Shown here in pieces: positions 42,247 through 52,081 of a stretch of 64,000 nucleotides of DNA. A program made the position numbers and the translations under genes. Within the stretch, counting starts at the first letter, position 1; each line of letters starts with the position of its first letter. The notes below the pieces were generated by a model. The model ran no database searches and was not told where the DNA came from. It saw nothing but the letters and a program-made list of their open reading frames with translations. The stretch is from JADKAV01 sp963818505 (lineage in GTDB: Bacteria; Actinomycetota; Actinomycetes; S36-B12; UBA10799), in NCBI GenBank assembly GCA_963818505.1, contig CAWFSJ010000007.1, positions 186,001 to 250,000 of the forward strand, written 5' to 3'.

Positions 42247-43068
42247 ATGCGCAGACGATTCCAGCAGGTCGACGTCTTCGGTGCAGCGCCGATGAGCGGG
42301 AACCCCGTGGCAGTCGTCCTCGATTCCGAAGGACTCACCGAGCCTCAGATGATGGCGATGGCCCGCTGGACGAACTTGTCGGAAACGACCTTCATCTGTG
42401 CGCCCACGGATCCGGCCGCCGACTATCGGGTGCGCATATTCACCCCTTCCCAGGAGCTGCCGTTCGCCGGCCATCCCACCTTGGGCACGTGCCACGCGTG
42501 GCGTTCGGTGACCGGATCCACGCAGTCCGCCTTCGTGCAGGAATGCGGTGCGGGCTTGGTCCCGGTGCGCGAGCAGGACGGGCTGCTCGCTTTCGCCGCA
42601 CCGCCACTCGTGCGCGAAGGCGCGGTCTCGGCGCAGGACCTCGAGCGGGTCGCGGGCTGCCTGAGTTTGCAGGTCGCTGACATTGCTGCCGCCCAGTGGG
42701 TCGACAATGGCCCCGGGTGGGTCGCGGTGTTGCTCAAGGATGCCGACGCAGTGCTGGCTGTGGAGCCGGGCGCCCTGGATGGCGCGTTCATCGGGGTTGT
42801 TGGCCCGCTCGGTGACGGCAACGCGGATATCGAGGTCAGGGCCTTCTTCCCGGTCGCGGCGGCCACGGTCGAGGACCCTGTCACGGGCAGCCTCAACGCG
42901 TCGCTGGCACCCTGGCTGGTGGGTCTCGGGCTTGTCGGTTTCCCGTACACCGCCAGGCAGGGAACCGTCTTGGGTCGTGAGGGCCTGGTGCACCTCGACC
43001 AAGCCGATGGGCAGGTCTGGGTGGCAGGCAGCACGCTGACTTGCGTAGATGGCGTGTTGGAGTTGTGA
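42247..43068 (+). CDS. PhzF family isomerase/epimerase-like protein
   Basis: A 273-residue protein of the PhzF/diaminopimelate-epimerase fold. It has QVDVFGAAPMSGNPVAVVLD, the NLSETTFIC block, RIFTPSQELPFAGHPTLGTC and VEDPVTGSLNASLAPWL, all diagnostic. The catalytic Glu occurs in LSETT. Enzymatic function in most members is unknown; phenazine synthesis is one case. TAGACT lies 6 nt before the ATG, with no ribosome site, so leaderless expression is likely. Confidence 0.88.
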   Translation: MRRRFQQVDVFGAAPMSGNPVAVVLDSEGLTEPQMMAMARWTNLSETTFICAPTDPAADYRVRIFTPSQELPFAGHPTLGTCHAWRSVTGSTQSAFVQECGAGLVPVREQDGLLAFAAPPLVREGAVSAQDLERVAGCLSLQVADIAAAQWVDNGPGWVAVLLKDADAVLAVEPGALDGAFIGVVGPLGDGNADIEVRAFFPVAAATVEDPVTGSLNASLAPWLVGLGLVGFPYTARQGTVLGREGLVHLDQADGQVWVAGSTLTCVDGVLEL

Positions 43069-43078
43069 GCAACCCGGC

Positions 43079-43102
43079 TCGGCTTGCAGATATGCAAGCC
43101 GA
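43079..43102. terminator. GATA-loop hairpin terminator
   Basis: TCGGCTTGCA (43079-43088), loop GATA, TGCAAGCCGA (43093-43102), a perfect 10-bp stem. It lies 11 bp past the PhzF stop and faces the convergent carboxypeptidase gene. Confidence 0.75.
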
Positions 43103-43160
43103 TACAGGCTTCAACACGGGGATAGAACAGCGTCGACACCCTGCGGCGCCGCAACCCGGT

Positions 43161-44738
43161 TCAGTTGTCCTCGTAGATCGTCGTGGCAATCTTGCCGAGA
43201 TCCTCGTTCGCGGCGAATACCCCTTGGATGTCTTTGAACACCGCCTGGTTGACGGTGATCGCGATGGCGAGTTTGCGCCCCGACTTGGCGATCACATATC
43301 CACCCAGGGCCTTGGTCTCCAGGCGAAGGCGCTGGTTCAAGAGGTCGCCGGCGCCCAGGGTGCCGGTCTTCGCGTACACATTGCCGGCCGCCGGGCTGTC
43401 CTTCTGGACCGTGGCCACCGAGCCGTCTACGCCCATGATCGGTTGTGCTTCCTGCCAGCGCTGGGCATCAGGTCGGGCTGCGAAGGCCTGCATGAGGTCG
43501 GTGATCGTCGCGGCTGTGATGAAGTTGCCAGGCAGGCCTGACCCGTCCAGCAGAGAGGCACCGGCAGGATCCACACCGGCCGCCTCGAGCAGCTTGGCCA
43601 TTTCGGGGAAGCCATCGTCACAGTCCCGGCTCCCGGCTTCGGCAGCCAGCAGGCAGACCTGAGTCTGCGCGCCCCGGTTGTAACTCACCTTGAGGATGTA
43701 GGTCCCGTTCTCCTCCAGGGGCAGTGCCTGCAGTGCCGCGCTCTCCGGCAGGTTGGCGACCCGCTTGCGGGAGGGCAGTTGACCCCCCGGGTTGGCCGCG
43801 GTGGCGTCGCCCGGCACCTGAACCCCAGCGCGCTCCAGGGCTTCGATGAACGCGGTGCGTGCGAACCTCGCCGGGTCGTCGAAGTGTTCGACCTTCAAGA
43901 CGGGGTCACTGTCGGCTGCGATCGTCCCACGCAAAACGATCACACCGTAGCGGGGAGAGGTGATTTCGATGGCACCCTCCTGTCCGGCGGCAACCGTCTG
44001 CACACGATTGACCACACGCCACGGGGCGACCTCTGGGCGCATCATCACCGAGGCACGTTCGCCCTCGGCCCCGGGTGAGGTCACCAGGTCGATCAGGTTG
44101 TTGTTGATGATGATGGGCGACACCGGGCCGTCTTCAGTGCCCAGATCGCGGGTCACCCACAAGCGGTCGTCGACGATCACATCGCCGCTGATGCGGTCCA
44201 CTCCCGAGGCCTTGATCTGCTCGGCCAGTTCGTCGAGTCCGGCCAGCGGGTCGTTGTCGGCGATCGTCGCCCCGGGCAGAAGGTTCGCGTCATTGTGGTC
44301 GAGGTCGGTGAACACCACAGTGCCGTCAGGGCCGGTCTGCCCGCCCATCGTGACGTCACCCTTGCCCACAAGGATCAGGTCGCCGCCGAGTACTCCCGCA
44401 TCGACCTCGCCCGTGCGCACAACCGGGGTGCTGATCGTGTAGTCGGGCCCGAACTTCAGCCATGCTGCGCCCACGCTGAAGGTCTTCGTGACCGAAGCGG
44501 GCTCCAGCAAGGTGTTGCTGTTGTAGTCCACCAGCACCTCACCTGTCGCGGCGTCGGCCACCTTCACCGACCACGTCGAACGCTCGTATGGGGTGGAATT
44601 CATGATGTCGACGGCCGATTGGCTCAAGCCCGGGATGGACCCGATACCCGCGCTGGGGCTGGCCTGCGGTTCGGGTTCGCTGGAACAGCCCGCGAGCACC
44701 AAGCCTGCAACCGCCACCGCCAATAGGGACTTGCGCAT
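43161..44738 (-). CDS. dacB: D-alanyl-D-alanine carboxypeptidase/endopeptidase (PBP4/DacB), lipoprotein
   Basis: A 525-residue class C penicillin-binding protein. MRKSLLAVAVAGLVLAGC is a lipoprotein signal (Cys18). The active site has SxxK in EPASVTKTF (Ser82, Lys85), SYN as the SxN motif and KTG in YAKTGTLGAG. It trims or cleaves peptidoglycan cross-links outside the membrane. I chose ATG 44738 since GGAG is 7 nt upstream; ATG 44750 or 44768 is possible. Divergent from the acyl-CoA synthetase gene at 44836. Confidence 0.88.
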   Translation of the reverse strand: MRKSLLAVAVAGLVLAGCSSEPEPQASPSAGIGSIPGLSQSAVDIMNSTPYERSTWSVKVADAATGEVLVDYNSNTLLEPASVTKTFSVGAAWLKFGPDYTISTPVVRTGEVDAGVLGGDLILVGKGDVTMGGQTGPDGTVVFTDLDHNDANLLPGATIADNDPLAGLDELAEQIKASGVDRISGDVIVDDRLWVTRDLGTEDGPVSPIIINNNLIDLVTSPGAEGERASVMMRPEVAPWRVVNRVQTVAAGQEGAIEITSPRYGVIVLRGTIAADSDPVLKVEHFDDPARFARTAFIEALERAGVQVPGDATAANPGGQLPSRKRVANLPESAALQALPLEENGTYILKVSYNRGAQTQVCLLAAEAGSRDCDDGFPEMAKLLEAAGVDPAGASLLDGSGLPGNFITAATITDLMQAFAARPDAQRWQEAQPIMGVDGSVATVQKDSPAAGNVYAKTGTLGAGDLLNQRLRLETKALGGYVIAKSGRKLAIAITVNQAVFKDIQGVFAANEDLGKIATTIYEDN

Positions 44739-44835
44739 GTTCTCCGCCATTCTTGCGACCTTCGGCACAGCCTAGGTGTAACCGGTCCTTCAATCAGCCC
44801 TAGAGGAATAGCCGCACGCGGCTAGGCTATGAAGA

Positions 44836-46617
44836 GTGCCACGCAAACTTGAGTTCCCGGCCGAGATCCCGTTGCCAATCACCGAAACGGCTGGCGCGAT
44901 ACCAGCGCGCAATGCCCAGCGATTCCCGCAACGACCCTTGTACGCAGTCCGCGACGGTGACGGCTGGCGCGACGTCAGCGCTGCGCAGTTCAACGAGCAG
45001 GTGCGTGCGGCGGCCAAAGGGATCGTGGCTCGGGGAGTGGTCCCGGGAAGCCCGGTGGCCATCCTGTCGCCGACCAGTTACGAGTGGACCGTGCTGGACT
45101 TCGCACTATGGTCCGTGGGGTGCTTCGCGGTGCCCGTGTACGACTCTTCGTCGGTCGAACAGATCGAGTGGATTCTGACCGACAGCGCGGCCGTGGCCGT
45201 CATTGTGAGCACCGCCGAGATGGCCCAGCGGGTCCGCTCCACCGGCTTGACGACGCCCACGTGGGTCATCGAGGACTCCCTGCTCGAGACGTTGTCGGCG
45301 CAGGGGAGCGAGGTACCCGACGAGGAACTCGACGCACGGTTGGCGACTGCCTCACCGCAGGATCCCGCCACCATCGTCTACACCTCCGGCACCACCGGGC
45401 GGCCGAAAGGTTGCGTCATCACCCACGAGAATCTGCTCTTCGTGGTGCGGACGCTCGTGGCCACGACCCAGCCCGTTGTCAATGCCCCCGGCGCCCGCAC
45501 AGTCCTGTTCCTGCCACTGGCTCATGTGCTGGGACGCGGAGCGCAGGTCTATTGCGCCGAAGGCGGCATGCAGGTTGCACATTGCCCGGCCCCGAAGCAG
45601 CTGCCAGCCGACATGCTCAGCCTGCAACCCACGTTCCTCGTAGGGGTGCCACGAATCTTCGAGAAGATCTTCAACGCCGCGCAGCAGAAGGCCCACGCGT
45701 CGGGCAAGGGGCGCATCTTCGAGCGAGCGGCCAAGATTGCCATCGAGTTCGGCAAGCAGTCCCGTGCCGGCAAACCCACCTTGCGGCTGCGGGTCGAGCA
45801 CGCGCTCTTCGACCGTTTGGTCTACTCCAAGTTGCGTGCCGCGATGGGTGGGAACCTCCGGTTCGCCATCACCGGCGGGGCCAGCCTGGGTGAGCGTCTC
45901 GGCTTCTTCTACGCCGGGATCGGCCTCACTGTGATGGAGGGTTATGGGCTCACCGAGACCACCGCGTCGGGGACCTTCAACCGTGCGGAGAACCCGCGGA
46001 TCGGCACTGTCGGACAGCCAATGCCCGGAACCGGTGTGCGCATCGACGAGGACGGCGAGATTTCTCTGAGGGGTCCGCATGTCATGGCTGGCTACCACAA
46101 CAACCCGGCTGCGACTGCCGAGGTCATCGACGCGGACGGGTGGTTCCGAACCGGGGACCTCGGCAGCCTGGACATGGACGGGTTCCTGCAGATCACGGGG
46201 CGCAAGAAGGAGATCATCGTGACGGCTGGCGGCAAGAACGTCGCACCGGCCGTGCTGGAGGACCGGATGCAGGCCCACAACCTGATCGGTCCCACGATGG
46301 TGGTCGGGGAGGGTCAACCCTTCATCGGTGCACTCATCACCCTGGATCCAGATGCACTCTCGGCGTGGGCATCATCAATGGGCAAGTCCGGGCGGACAGT
46401 GGGCGAGTTGCGCGACGATCCTGACTTGCGCGAGCAGATCCAGAAAGCCGTGGACGATGCCAACGCAGCGGTGTCGAAAGCCGAATCCATCCGCTCCTGG
46501 CGGCTGCTGGATTCCACCTTCACCGAGGAGTCGGGCCACATGACACCCACACAGAAACTCAAGCGGGATCTCGTGGCACGGGACTTCGAGGGCGACGTCT
46601 CAGCGATCTACAACTGA
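44836..46617 (+). CDS. Long-chain acyl-CoA synthetase (FadD15-like)
   Basis: A 593-residue AMP-forming acyl-CoA ligase of the long (FACL) type. TIVYTSGTTGRPKGCVITH is the P-loop, GYGLTETT the A5 motif, WFRTGDLG the A7 motif, GRKKEIIVTAGGKNVAP the hinge, and MTPTQKLKRD near the C-terminus carries the catalytic Lys. It activates long-chain fatty acids in the cytosol. GTG 44836 is 7 nt after TAGGCT, so a leaderless start is likely. A perfect 6-bp inverted repeat, TAGCCG-4 nt-CGGCTA (44809-44824), overlaps the -10 and could be an operator. Confidence 0.9.
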   Translation: MPRKLEFPAEIPLPITETAGAIPARNAQRFPQRPLYAVRDGDGWRDVSAAQFNEQVRAAAKGIVARGVVPGSPVAILSPTSYEWTVLDFALWSVGCFAVPVYDSSSVEQIEWILTDSAAVAVIVSTAEMAQRVRSTGLTTPTWVIEDSLLETLSAQGSEVPDEELDARLATASPQDPATIVYTSGTTGRPKGCVITHENLLFVVRTLVATTQPVVNAPGARTVLFLPLAHVLGRGAQVYCAEGGMQVAHCPAPKQLPADMLSLQPTFLVGVPRIFEKIFNAAQQKAHASGKGRIFERAAKIAIEFGKQSRAGKPTLRLRVEHALFDRLVYSKLRAAMGGNLRFAITGGASLGERLGFFYAGIGLTVMEGYGLTETTASGTFNRAENPRIGTVGQPMPGTGVRIDEDGEISLRGPHVMAGYHNNPAATAEVIDADGWFRTGDLGSLDMDGFLQITGRKKEIIVTAGGKNVAPAVLEDRMQAHNLIGPTMVVGEGQPFIGALITLDPDALSAWASSMGKSGRTVGELRDDPDLREQIQKAVDDANAAVSKAESIRSWRLLDSTFTEESGHMTPTQKLKRDLVARDFEGDVSAIYN

Positions 46618-46618
46618 A

Positions 46619-48739
46619 CTACTGCGCTGCTTGCTTGACCTTCTCGGCCTGCGCTGCGGGCATCGGCTGGTATCCGACGTGGCGCCGCTCGAAGTGGCCC
46701 GTCCCATGTGACATCGAGCGCAGGTCCACGACATACCTCGTCAACTCGGTCTCGGGGACCTCTGCGGTGACGATCGTGAAACCGGTGCCGTCCGAGTCCG
46801 TTCCGGTCAGTCGTCCGCGCCGGATCGACAGGTCGGTCATCACTGCGCCCACGAAGTCGTCGGGCACGTGGACCGTGATCTCGGAAACCGGCTCGAGCAG
46901 GCTGACAGCGGAGTTGGCGGCGGCGTCCTTCAGTGCGAGGGAGCCTGCGGTCTGAAAGGCCATGTCCGACGAGTCCACACTGTGGGCCTTGCCGCCGACG
47001 AGGGTCACACGGATGTCGGTCACCGGGTAGCCGGCCTCCACACCGCGAGCCATCTGTGTACGCACGCCCTTCTCGACCGAGGGGATGTACTGGCGCGGGA
47101 CTGCTCCGCCGACGACCTTGTCGACGAACTCGAAACCGGTGCCCTGGGGCAGCGGTTCGACCTCGATCTCGCAGACCCCGAACTGACCGTGGCCGCCTGA
47201 CTGCTTGACGTTGCGGCCATGCCCCTCGGCCTTGGCGCTGAACGTCTCCCGCAGGGACAGCCGCAGCGGCACGGGATCCACGATGACCCCGTAAGTGTTC
47301 GCGAGTCGGTCCATCACGACGTCTAGGTGAGCCTCACCGAGGCACCACAGGACCTGCTGGCCGGTGTCCTCCTTGGATTCCAGCCACAGGCTCGGGTCTT
47401 CGGCCAGGAGGCGCGAGAGGGCCTTCGCGAGTTTGTCCTCGTCCGACTTCGTGCGGGCCTCGATCGCTGTGGGCAGCAGCGGCTGGGGAACCTGCCACGG
47501 CTGCAGCAGCATGGGATCGCTGACGTCGGACAGAGTGTCGCCGGTCTCCGCGCGGGTCAGTTTCGCAACCGCGCAGATGTCTCCGGCCACACACGTGGGT
47601 ACGAGCCGCTGCGTCTTACCCAAGGGCGACGACAACGACCCGACGCGCTCATCGAGGTCGTGATCCTGGTGGCTGCTGCCCTCGGCGAAGTGCCCGGAGA
47701 CGTGGACGGGGGCTTCGGCGCGCAGGGTCCCTGAGAACACCCGGACCAGCGAGAGCTTGCCGACGTAGGGTTCCGACGTGGTCTTGACCACCTCCGCCAC
47801 CAAGGGTCCGTTGGCATCGCAGGCCAGCGCTTTGAGAGCCTTGCCGTCCGGAGTGGTCACCTCGACCTTGCGGTGCTCCAGAGGCGAGGGGAATCCTTTG
47901 GCGATCAGTTCGAGCACCTCGAGCACACCTTGACCGGTCACTGGATTGACCGGCACGAGGGGGAAGAACTCGCCACGCACGACGGCCTTCTCCATGTCCG
48001 CGATGACCACCTCGATGTCCATGTCCTCGCCCGCGACCCACGCGTCGAGCAGCGTCTCGTCCTCGCTCTCGGTCACGATTGCCTCGATCAGCCTTCCCCG
48101 CGGCTGCTCGATGCCGCTGCGTTGAGCGGAGGCGGACGCCGCCTTGATGCGGGTTCCGGTGGAATAGTCGGCGATCTCCTGCGACAGCAATCCCACGAGA
48201 CCCGTGATCGTGTGCCCGTCGTCGCTATAGGCGGGCAGGTAAAGGGGAAGAATGCCTTCACCAAGGCTCGCCTGCAGTTGCGCGACGGACTCCTCGAAGG
48301 AAGCCCGCTGGTGGTCGAGTTTGGTCAGGATGACCGCGCGAGCCATGCCCACCTGCGCGCACTCGTTCCACAGGATTCGGGTGGCTGCGGTCAGGCCCTC
48401 CGCCGCGGAGATGACGAACAACGCTGCGTCAGCGGCTCGCAGACCGGCGCGCAGGTCGCCGACGAAATCGGCATACCCGGGGGTGTCGATGAAATTGATC
48501 TTCAGTCCGTCGAACATGGTGGGCGCCAGCGCCAGGTTGATGGAGCGCTGCTGACGCGACTCCACCGGGTCGTAGTCGCTGACGGTGTTGCCATCCTCGA
48601 CCCTGCCTGCACGGGTGAGCACGCCGGTGGTGAGCAGGGCTGACTCGACGAGGGTGGTCTTGCCGGAACCGGCATCCCCGACGAGCACGACATTGCGGAT
48701 GTCACCGGGTTGGACCTGGGGTACGGATGCCACGGACAC
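46619..48739 (-). CDS. EF-G-like GTPase (EF-G2 type)
   Basis: A 706-residue translation-factor-like protein with G1 VGDAGSGKTTL (Lys27), G3 DTPGYADF (85-92) and G4 TKLD, followed by domain II (beta barrel), a domain IV-like region (QSGGHGQFG, near 490) and EF-G domain V. It differs from true EF-G in that the catalytic DTPGH His is Tyr89 and NKxD has lost its Asn. This is the paralogue group known as EF-G2 in mycobacteria, whose role is unclear. GTG 48739 has GAGG upstream; an ATG at 48760 is an alternative. Its stop is 2 bp from the acyl-CoA synthetase stop. Confidence 0.87.
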   Translation of the reverse strand: MSVASVPQVQPGDIRNVVLVGDAGSGKTTLVESALLTTGVLTRAGRVEDGNTVSDYDPVESRQQRSINLALAPTMFDGLKINFIDTPGYADFVGDLRAGLRAADAALFVISAAEGLTAATRILWNECAQVGMARAVILTKLDHQRASFEESVAQLQASLGEGILPLYLPAYSDDGHTITGLVGLLSQEIADYSTGTRIKAASASAQRSGIEQPRGRLIEAIVTESEDETLLDAWVAGEDMDIEVVIADMEKAVVRGEFFPLVPVNPVTGQGVLEVLELIAKGFPSPLEHRKVEVTTPDGKALKALACDANGPLVAEVVKTTSEPYVGKLSLVRVFSGTLRAEAPVHVSGHFAEGSSHQDHDLDERVGSLSSPLGKTQRLVPTCVAGDICAVAKLTRAETGDTLSDVSDPMLLQPWQVPQPLLPTAIEARTKSDEDKLAKALSRLLAEDPSLWLESKEDTGQQVLWCLGEAHLDVVMDRLANTYGVIVDPVPLRLSLRETFSAKAEGHGRNVKQSGGHGQFGVCEIEVEPLPQGTGFEFVDKVVGGAVPRQYIPSVEKGVRTQMARGVEAGYPVTDIRVTLVGGKAHSVDSSDMAFQTAGSLALKDAAANSAVSLLEPVSEITVHVPDDFVGAVMTDLSIRRGRLTGTDSDGTGFTIVTAEVPETELTRYVVDLRSMSHGTGHFERRHVGYQPMPAAQAEKVKQAAQ

Positions 48740-48839
48740 GTGCGCCTCGCATTCTCGCACCGGCAGCCGACTACCGCCGGTTTCGCATGCGTCAATCCTA
48801 TTCGCCGTGGCGTTGACTCGAACCCCCGCCCGGGAATCC

Positions 48840-49205
48840 TCAGGCCTTGGGCGTTACCACCACGGCAGACCCGTAGGCCAGGATCTCGGACAGGCCCTGG
48901 TCGCCTCCGATATCGCTGGAGTCGAACCGGACCCCGATCACGGCATTGGCCCCGAGGCTCTGGGCGTGGCTGATCAGCCGTTCGAGGGCATCGCGGCGCG
49001 CGCCGTCCACGACGTCGGTGTATTGGGGGACTTCCCCGGCCTTGAGCGCCCGGAAGCCACCGGTGAATCCCTTGGCGAAACCGACCGAGCGCACAAGCAC
49101 GCCCCAGGTCAATCCGAGGTGCTCAGTGATGTCGTGGCCCGGGATCTCGAAGGCCGTCGTGCACGGGATTGCTTCTTTGATGGGCTGGTCAGCGTTGGAG
49201 GTCAT
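48840..49205 (-). CDS. YbjQ family (UPF0145) protein
   Basis: A 121-residue protein of the heavy-metal-binding YbjQ fold: IPGHDITEHLGLTWGVLVRS, ARRDALERLISHAQSLGANAVIGVRFDSSDI and ILAYGSAVVV. Members form homopentamers with no known catalytic role. The fit extends over the full length. It is monocistronic, flanked by the EF-G2 and secreted SGNH genes on the same strand. Confidence 0.88.
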   Translation of the reverse strand: MTSNADQPIKEAIPCTTAFEIPGHDITEHLGLTWGVLVRSVGFAKGFTGGFRALKAGEVPQYTDVVDGARRDALERLISHAQSLGANAVIGVRFDSSDIGGDQGLSEILAYGSAVVVTPKA

Positions 49206-49316
49206 GGGGGAACGCTAGCCGCCCGAACCCGCCGACGCCTGCCGCGCCGATGGGCGGGGCCGGGCACAAGGCCTCGCCGGCAAGGTGGCCGGTCCGGCTC
49301 GAAGCAGTGCGCCGCG

Positions 49317-50783
49317 CTACTTCACACGCACGACGTGTTGCGACGTGTGCTTCTTCTCGTTGCCGCTGCGGACCGCGGTGGCAACGAGCTTGCAGTCACC
49401 GTCCAGCTTCTTCGAGTAGACGTCACCCTCGAACACATCGCAGATCTTGGGGGTCAGGCTGTCCCACCCGAGCGCGTTCTGCTGCTTGGTCATGTGCGGC
49501 AGGTCTGCAGCCTCCCGGTTTCCCATGCGCTGTGGCACAGATCCGCGGACCTGCTGCTCCACGTTCGCCTTGGCAACGCTGGGGGTGGTTACCCATGCGG
49601 GCTTGGCGCCGCACCACTGGCCGAATGCCGAACACATGGCGCCGGTAACCGTGTTCGCCAGTTGTGTGTGGCCGGCTTTGCTGGGGTGGATCCAGGTGTC
49701 GTTCTTGAACACCCACGAGTCGCTACTCCAGGCCTGATGTTTCTCCCAGGCGCTCTGATCGGGAACCGCCATCTGCAGGTTGGCCGGGTTGATGCCGGGC
49801 TGGGTCTTGGCCCACTGCTGAACCTCACCCACAGCGGCGGCGATCTTCGCGTTCATCGCGTTCTGGGCGGCCGTTGCCTGCTCCCATTGGGTGGTCTCGC
49901 CCTTGACCGGGCAGCTGCTGCACTCGGAGACCTTGTTCTTCTGCGAGGGACAGGAGTTGCCAGCTGCCGGGCCCTTGTCGACGTTGCCCTCGGGCTGCCA
50001 GTTGCCGAAGGACCACGGGCAGGTCCGGTAGTACTGCATGACCAACACCTTGTTCTTGTTCTGCAGCAGTGTCTTGTAGACGTTCTCCAGGTGGTTGGTC
50101 TGCTGGTTCTGGGCCCATTGCTGGTCCGCGCAATCCACGACGTGCTGCTTCGGGTAGGCCCACCAACCGGTCCACCCCAGCCACTGAGTGGAGTCCGCGC
50201 AGGCGCCATTGGTCACGGGCACGAGGGACAGCTTGATCTGCATGAAGCTGGCAAGGATCGGGTTGGCGCCCAGGGTCATCACAACGCTGGTGTTCTTGAT
50301 GTTCTTCAACTGGAAGTTGAACGGACCGCCGGTGTCCCACTGGGCCGGGGTCGACCCGGTGATGGCCCAGTTCTCAACCGGGGCTGCCTTGGCAGGATCC
50401 TGACTGGCGGCGATCTGGTAGGAGTAGGCGACGTTCGGCGACTTCGCACCGGTCTCCCAGGGCCCTGCGCTCCACGGTGCGCCGTTGAAGTTGTTGTTGC
50501 TGCACTGGTCGATCGGGGTTCCCGAACCCGGGCTGCAGTCGGAGAGGCTGTTGTCGCCGAAGTACCAGGCACTGGGGAACGCGTTGTTGACGGTCCCAGT
50601 GATGTTCTTCGCGTTCTCCTTCTGGCCGAAGTAGCCGAAGCCGGCGGTCACGGAGTCGCCCATGAAGATCACCGAGGGTTGATCCTCAGCAGAGGCGGGC
50701 GCGGACGCCAGGCCAACGAAGGCCAGCACCATAGCCGCGAACGTCGCGATCAGGGTCAATGTGTGCTTCAGGACTCGTGCCAT
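49317..50783 (-). CDS. Secreted SGNH/GDSL hydrolase
   Basis: A 488-residue exported enzyme with a signal peptide ending at ASA (residue 32). VIFMGDSVTAGFGY is block I with Ser44. MTLGANPILA is the block with the Asn, and TWIHPSKAGHTQLAN near residue 370 carries the catalytic His. Several cysteines suggest disulfides. It likely hydrolyses esters (lipase, esterase or acyl-sugar). The gene is monocistronic, divergent from the CEO-synthase-like gene at 50898. Confidence 0.87.
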   Translation of the reverse strand: MARVLKHTLTLIATFAAMVLAFVGLASAPASAEDQPSVIFMGDSVTAGFGYFGQKENAKNITGTVNNAFPSAWYFGDNSLSDCSPGSGTPIDQCSNNNFNGAPWSAGPWETGAKSPNVAYSYQIAASQDPAKAAPVENWAITGSTPAQWDTGGPFNFQLKNIKNTSVVMTLGANPILASFMQIKLSLVPVTNGACADSTQWLGWTGWWAYPKQHVVDCADQQWAQNQQTNHLENVYKTLLQNKNKVLVMQYYRTCPWSFGNWQPEGNVDKGPAAGNSCPSQKNKVSECSSCPVKGETTQWEQATAAQNAMNAKIAAAVGEVQQWAKTQPGINPANLQMAVPDQSAWEKHQAWSSDSWVFKNDTWIHPSKAGHTQLANTVTGAMCSAFGQWCGAKPAWVTTPSVAKANVEQQVRGSVPQRMGNREAADLPHMTKQQNALGWDSLTPKICDVFEGDVYSKKLDGDCKLVATAVRSGNEKKHTSQHVVRVK

Positions 50784-50897
50784 CGGATTCCTCGCAGCCT
50801 TGTCGTGTAGGTACGCAGACTAGTGGCCGGATACAGAGATTGGCTCGACTTGCGCAAACCTCAGCCCTACATTCGATCGGGCGAGGAATATGGAGCC

Positions 50898-52043
50898 ATG
50901 AGTGAACTGCTTCGACTGGGTGTTCTGGGCACGTCGAGCAAGGAGAACGAACACAGGCTTCCGATCCACCCCCACCATTTCGCAATGATCGATGCCGAGG
51001 TGCGGCAGAACACGATCCTCGAGCGGGGATACGGGCAGCGCTTCCGCGTCTCGGACGAGCAGCTGGCAGCCCAGGTGGGCGCCATGGGCAGCAGGCAGGA
51101 GGTTCTCTCCAACTCCGACGTCGTGCTTCTTCCCAAGCCCACGCTCGCCGACCTCGAGCAGATGAGCGACGGCCAGGTCCTTTGGGGCTGGCCGCACGCG
51201 GTCCAGGACCCCGAGCTCACCCAGATCTCCATCGACAAGCACTTGACCCTGATCGCCTGGGAGCAGATGAATCACTGGACCCCGGCCGGGGATTTCGTGG
51301 TCCATGTCTTCCACATGAACAATGAGATGGCCGGCTACTGCTCGGTGCTGCATGCGATGTCGCTCGTGGGTGCCACTGGCCATTACGGGCGTCACCTGCG
51401 CGCGGCGGTCCTCGGATTCGGCAACACGGCCCGGGGTGCGATCACTGCGCTGCAGGGGATGGGTGTGCACGACATCACGGTCCTCACGATGCGGGACGTG
51501 CCAGCGGTCGCCTCACCCATCCCGGGTCTGGTGCTGGACCACATGGAACGCGTGCCGGATAGGCACGAGATCGTTGTGCGGATTCCCGAGGGCTACGTTC
51601 CAGTCGGGCAGTTCCTCTCACAGTTCGACGTGGTGGTCAACTGCGTGATGCAGGACACGGACAACCCGATGATGTTCGTGACCAACGACGATCTCGCTGA
51701 TTTTCCCGTCGGCCATCTGATCGTGGATGTGTCCTGCGACCGTGGGATGGGTTTCGAGTTCGCCGAGCCCACAAGCTTCGAGAACCCCATGCTGACCGTC
51801 GGTGCAGGTCTGGCCTACTACGCCGTGGATCACAGCCCGAGCTACTTGTGGAACAGCGCCACGTGGGGGATCAGCGAGGCATTGATCCCGTTCCTGCGCC
51901 CGGTGTTACTGGGCCCGTCCGAGTGGGAAAGGGAACCGAGCCTGCTGCAGGCGATCGAGATCCAGAACGGCATCGTGCGCAACCCTAAGATCCTTTCCTT
52001 CCAGCAGCGCCACCCGGACTTCCCGCACCCCAGGAACGACTGA
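50898..52043 (+). CDS. N5-(carboxyethyl)ornithine synthase / alanine dehydrogenase-like protein
   Basis: A 381-residue protein of the alanine dehydrogenase/PNT family. GVLGTSSKENEHRLPIHPHHF is the N-terminal substrate-binding motif and FGNTARGAI in the middle is the NAD(P)-binding GxG. Its details fit N5-(carboxyethyl)ornithine synthase, which reduces a pyruvate-ornithine imine. I chose ATG 50898 for its match to the family N-terminus; GGAG lies just before it. It is convergent with the opine dehydrogenase gene. Confidence 0.75.
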   Translation: MSELLRLGVLGTSSKENEHRLPIHPHHFAMIDAEVRQNTILERGYGQRFRVSDEQLAAQVGAMGSRQEVLSNSDVVLLPKPTLADLEQMSDGQVLWGWPHAVQDPELTQISIDKHLTLIAWEQMNHWTPAGDFVVHVFHMNNEMAGYCSVLHAMSLVGATGHYGRHLRAAVLGFGNTARGAITALQGMGVHDITVLTMRDVPAVASPIPGLVLDHMERVPDRHEIVVRIPEGYVPVGQFLSQFDVVVNCVMQDTDNPMMFVTNDDLADFPVGHLIVDVSCDRGMGFEFAEPTSFENPMLTVGAGLAYYAVDHSPSYLWNSATWGISEALIPFLRPVLLGPSEWEREPSLLQAIEIQNGIVRNPKILSFQQRHPDFPHPRND

Positions 52044-52081
52044 ATCCGCCCGCTGTCCGAGTCGGCCGGCCAGGTTGTGGT

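Noticed and set aside
48585..50810. 741-codon plus-strand open frame
   Set aside because: Antisense to EF-G2, YbjQ and SGNH genes, whose motifs are unmistakable; high GC leaves long open shadow frames.
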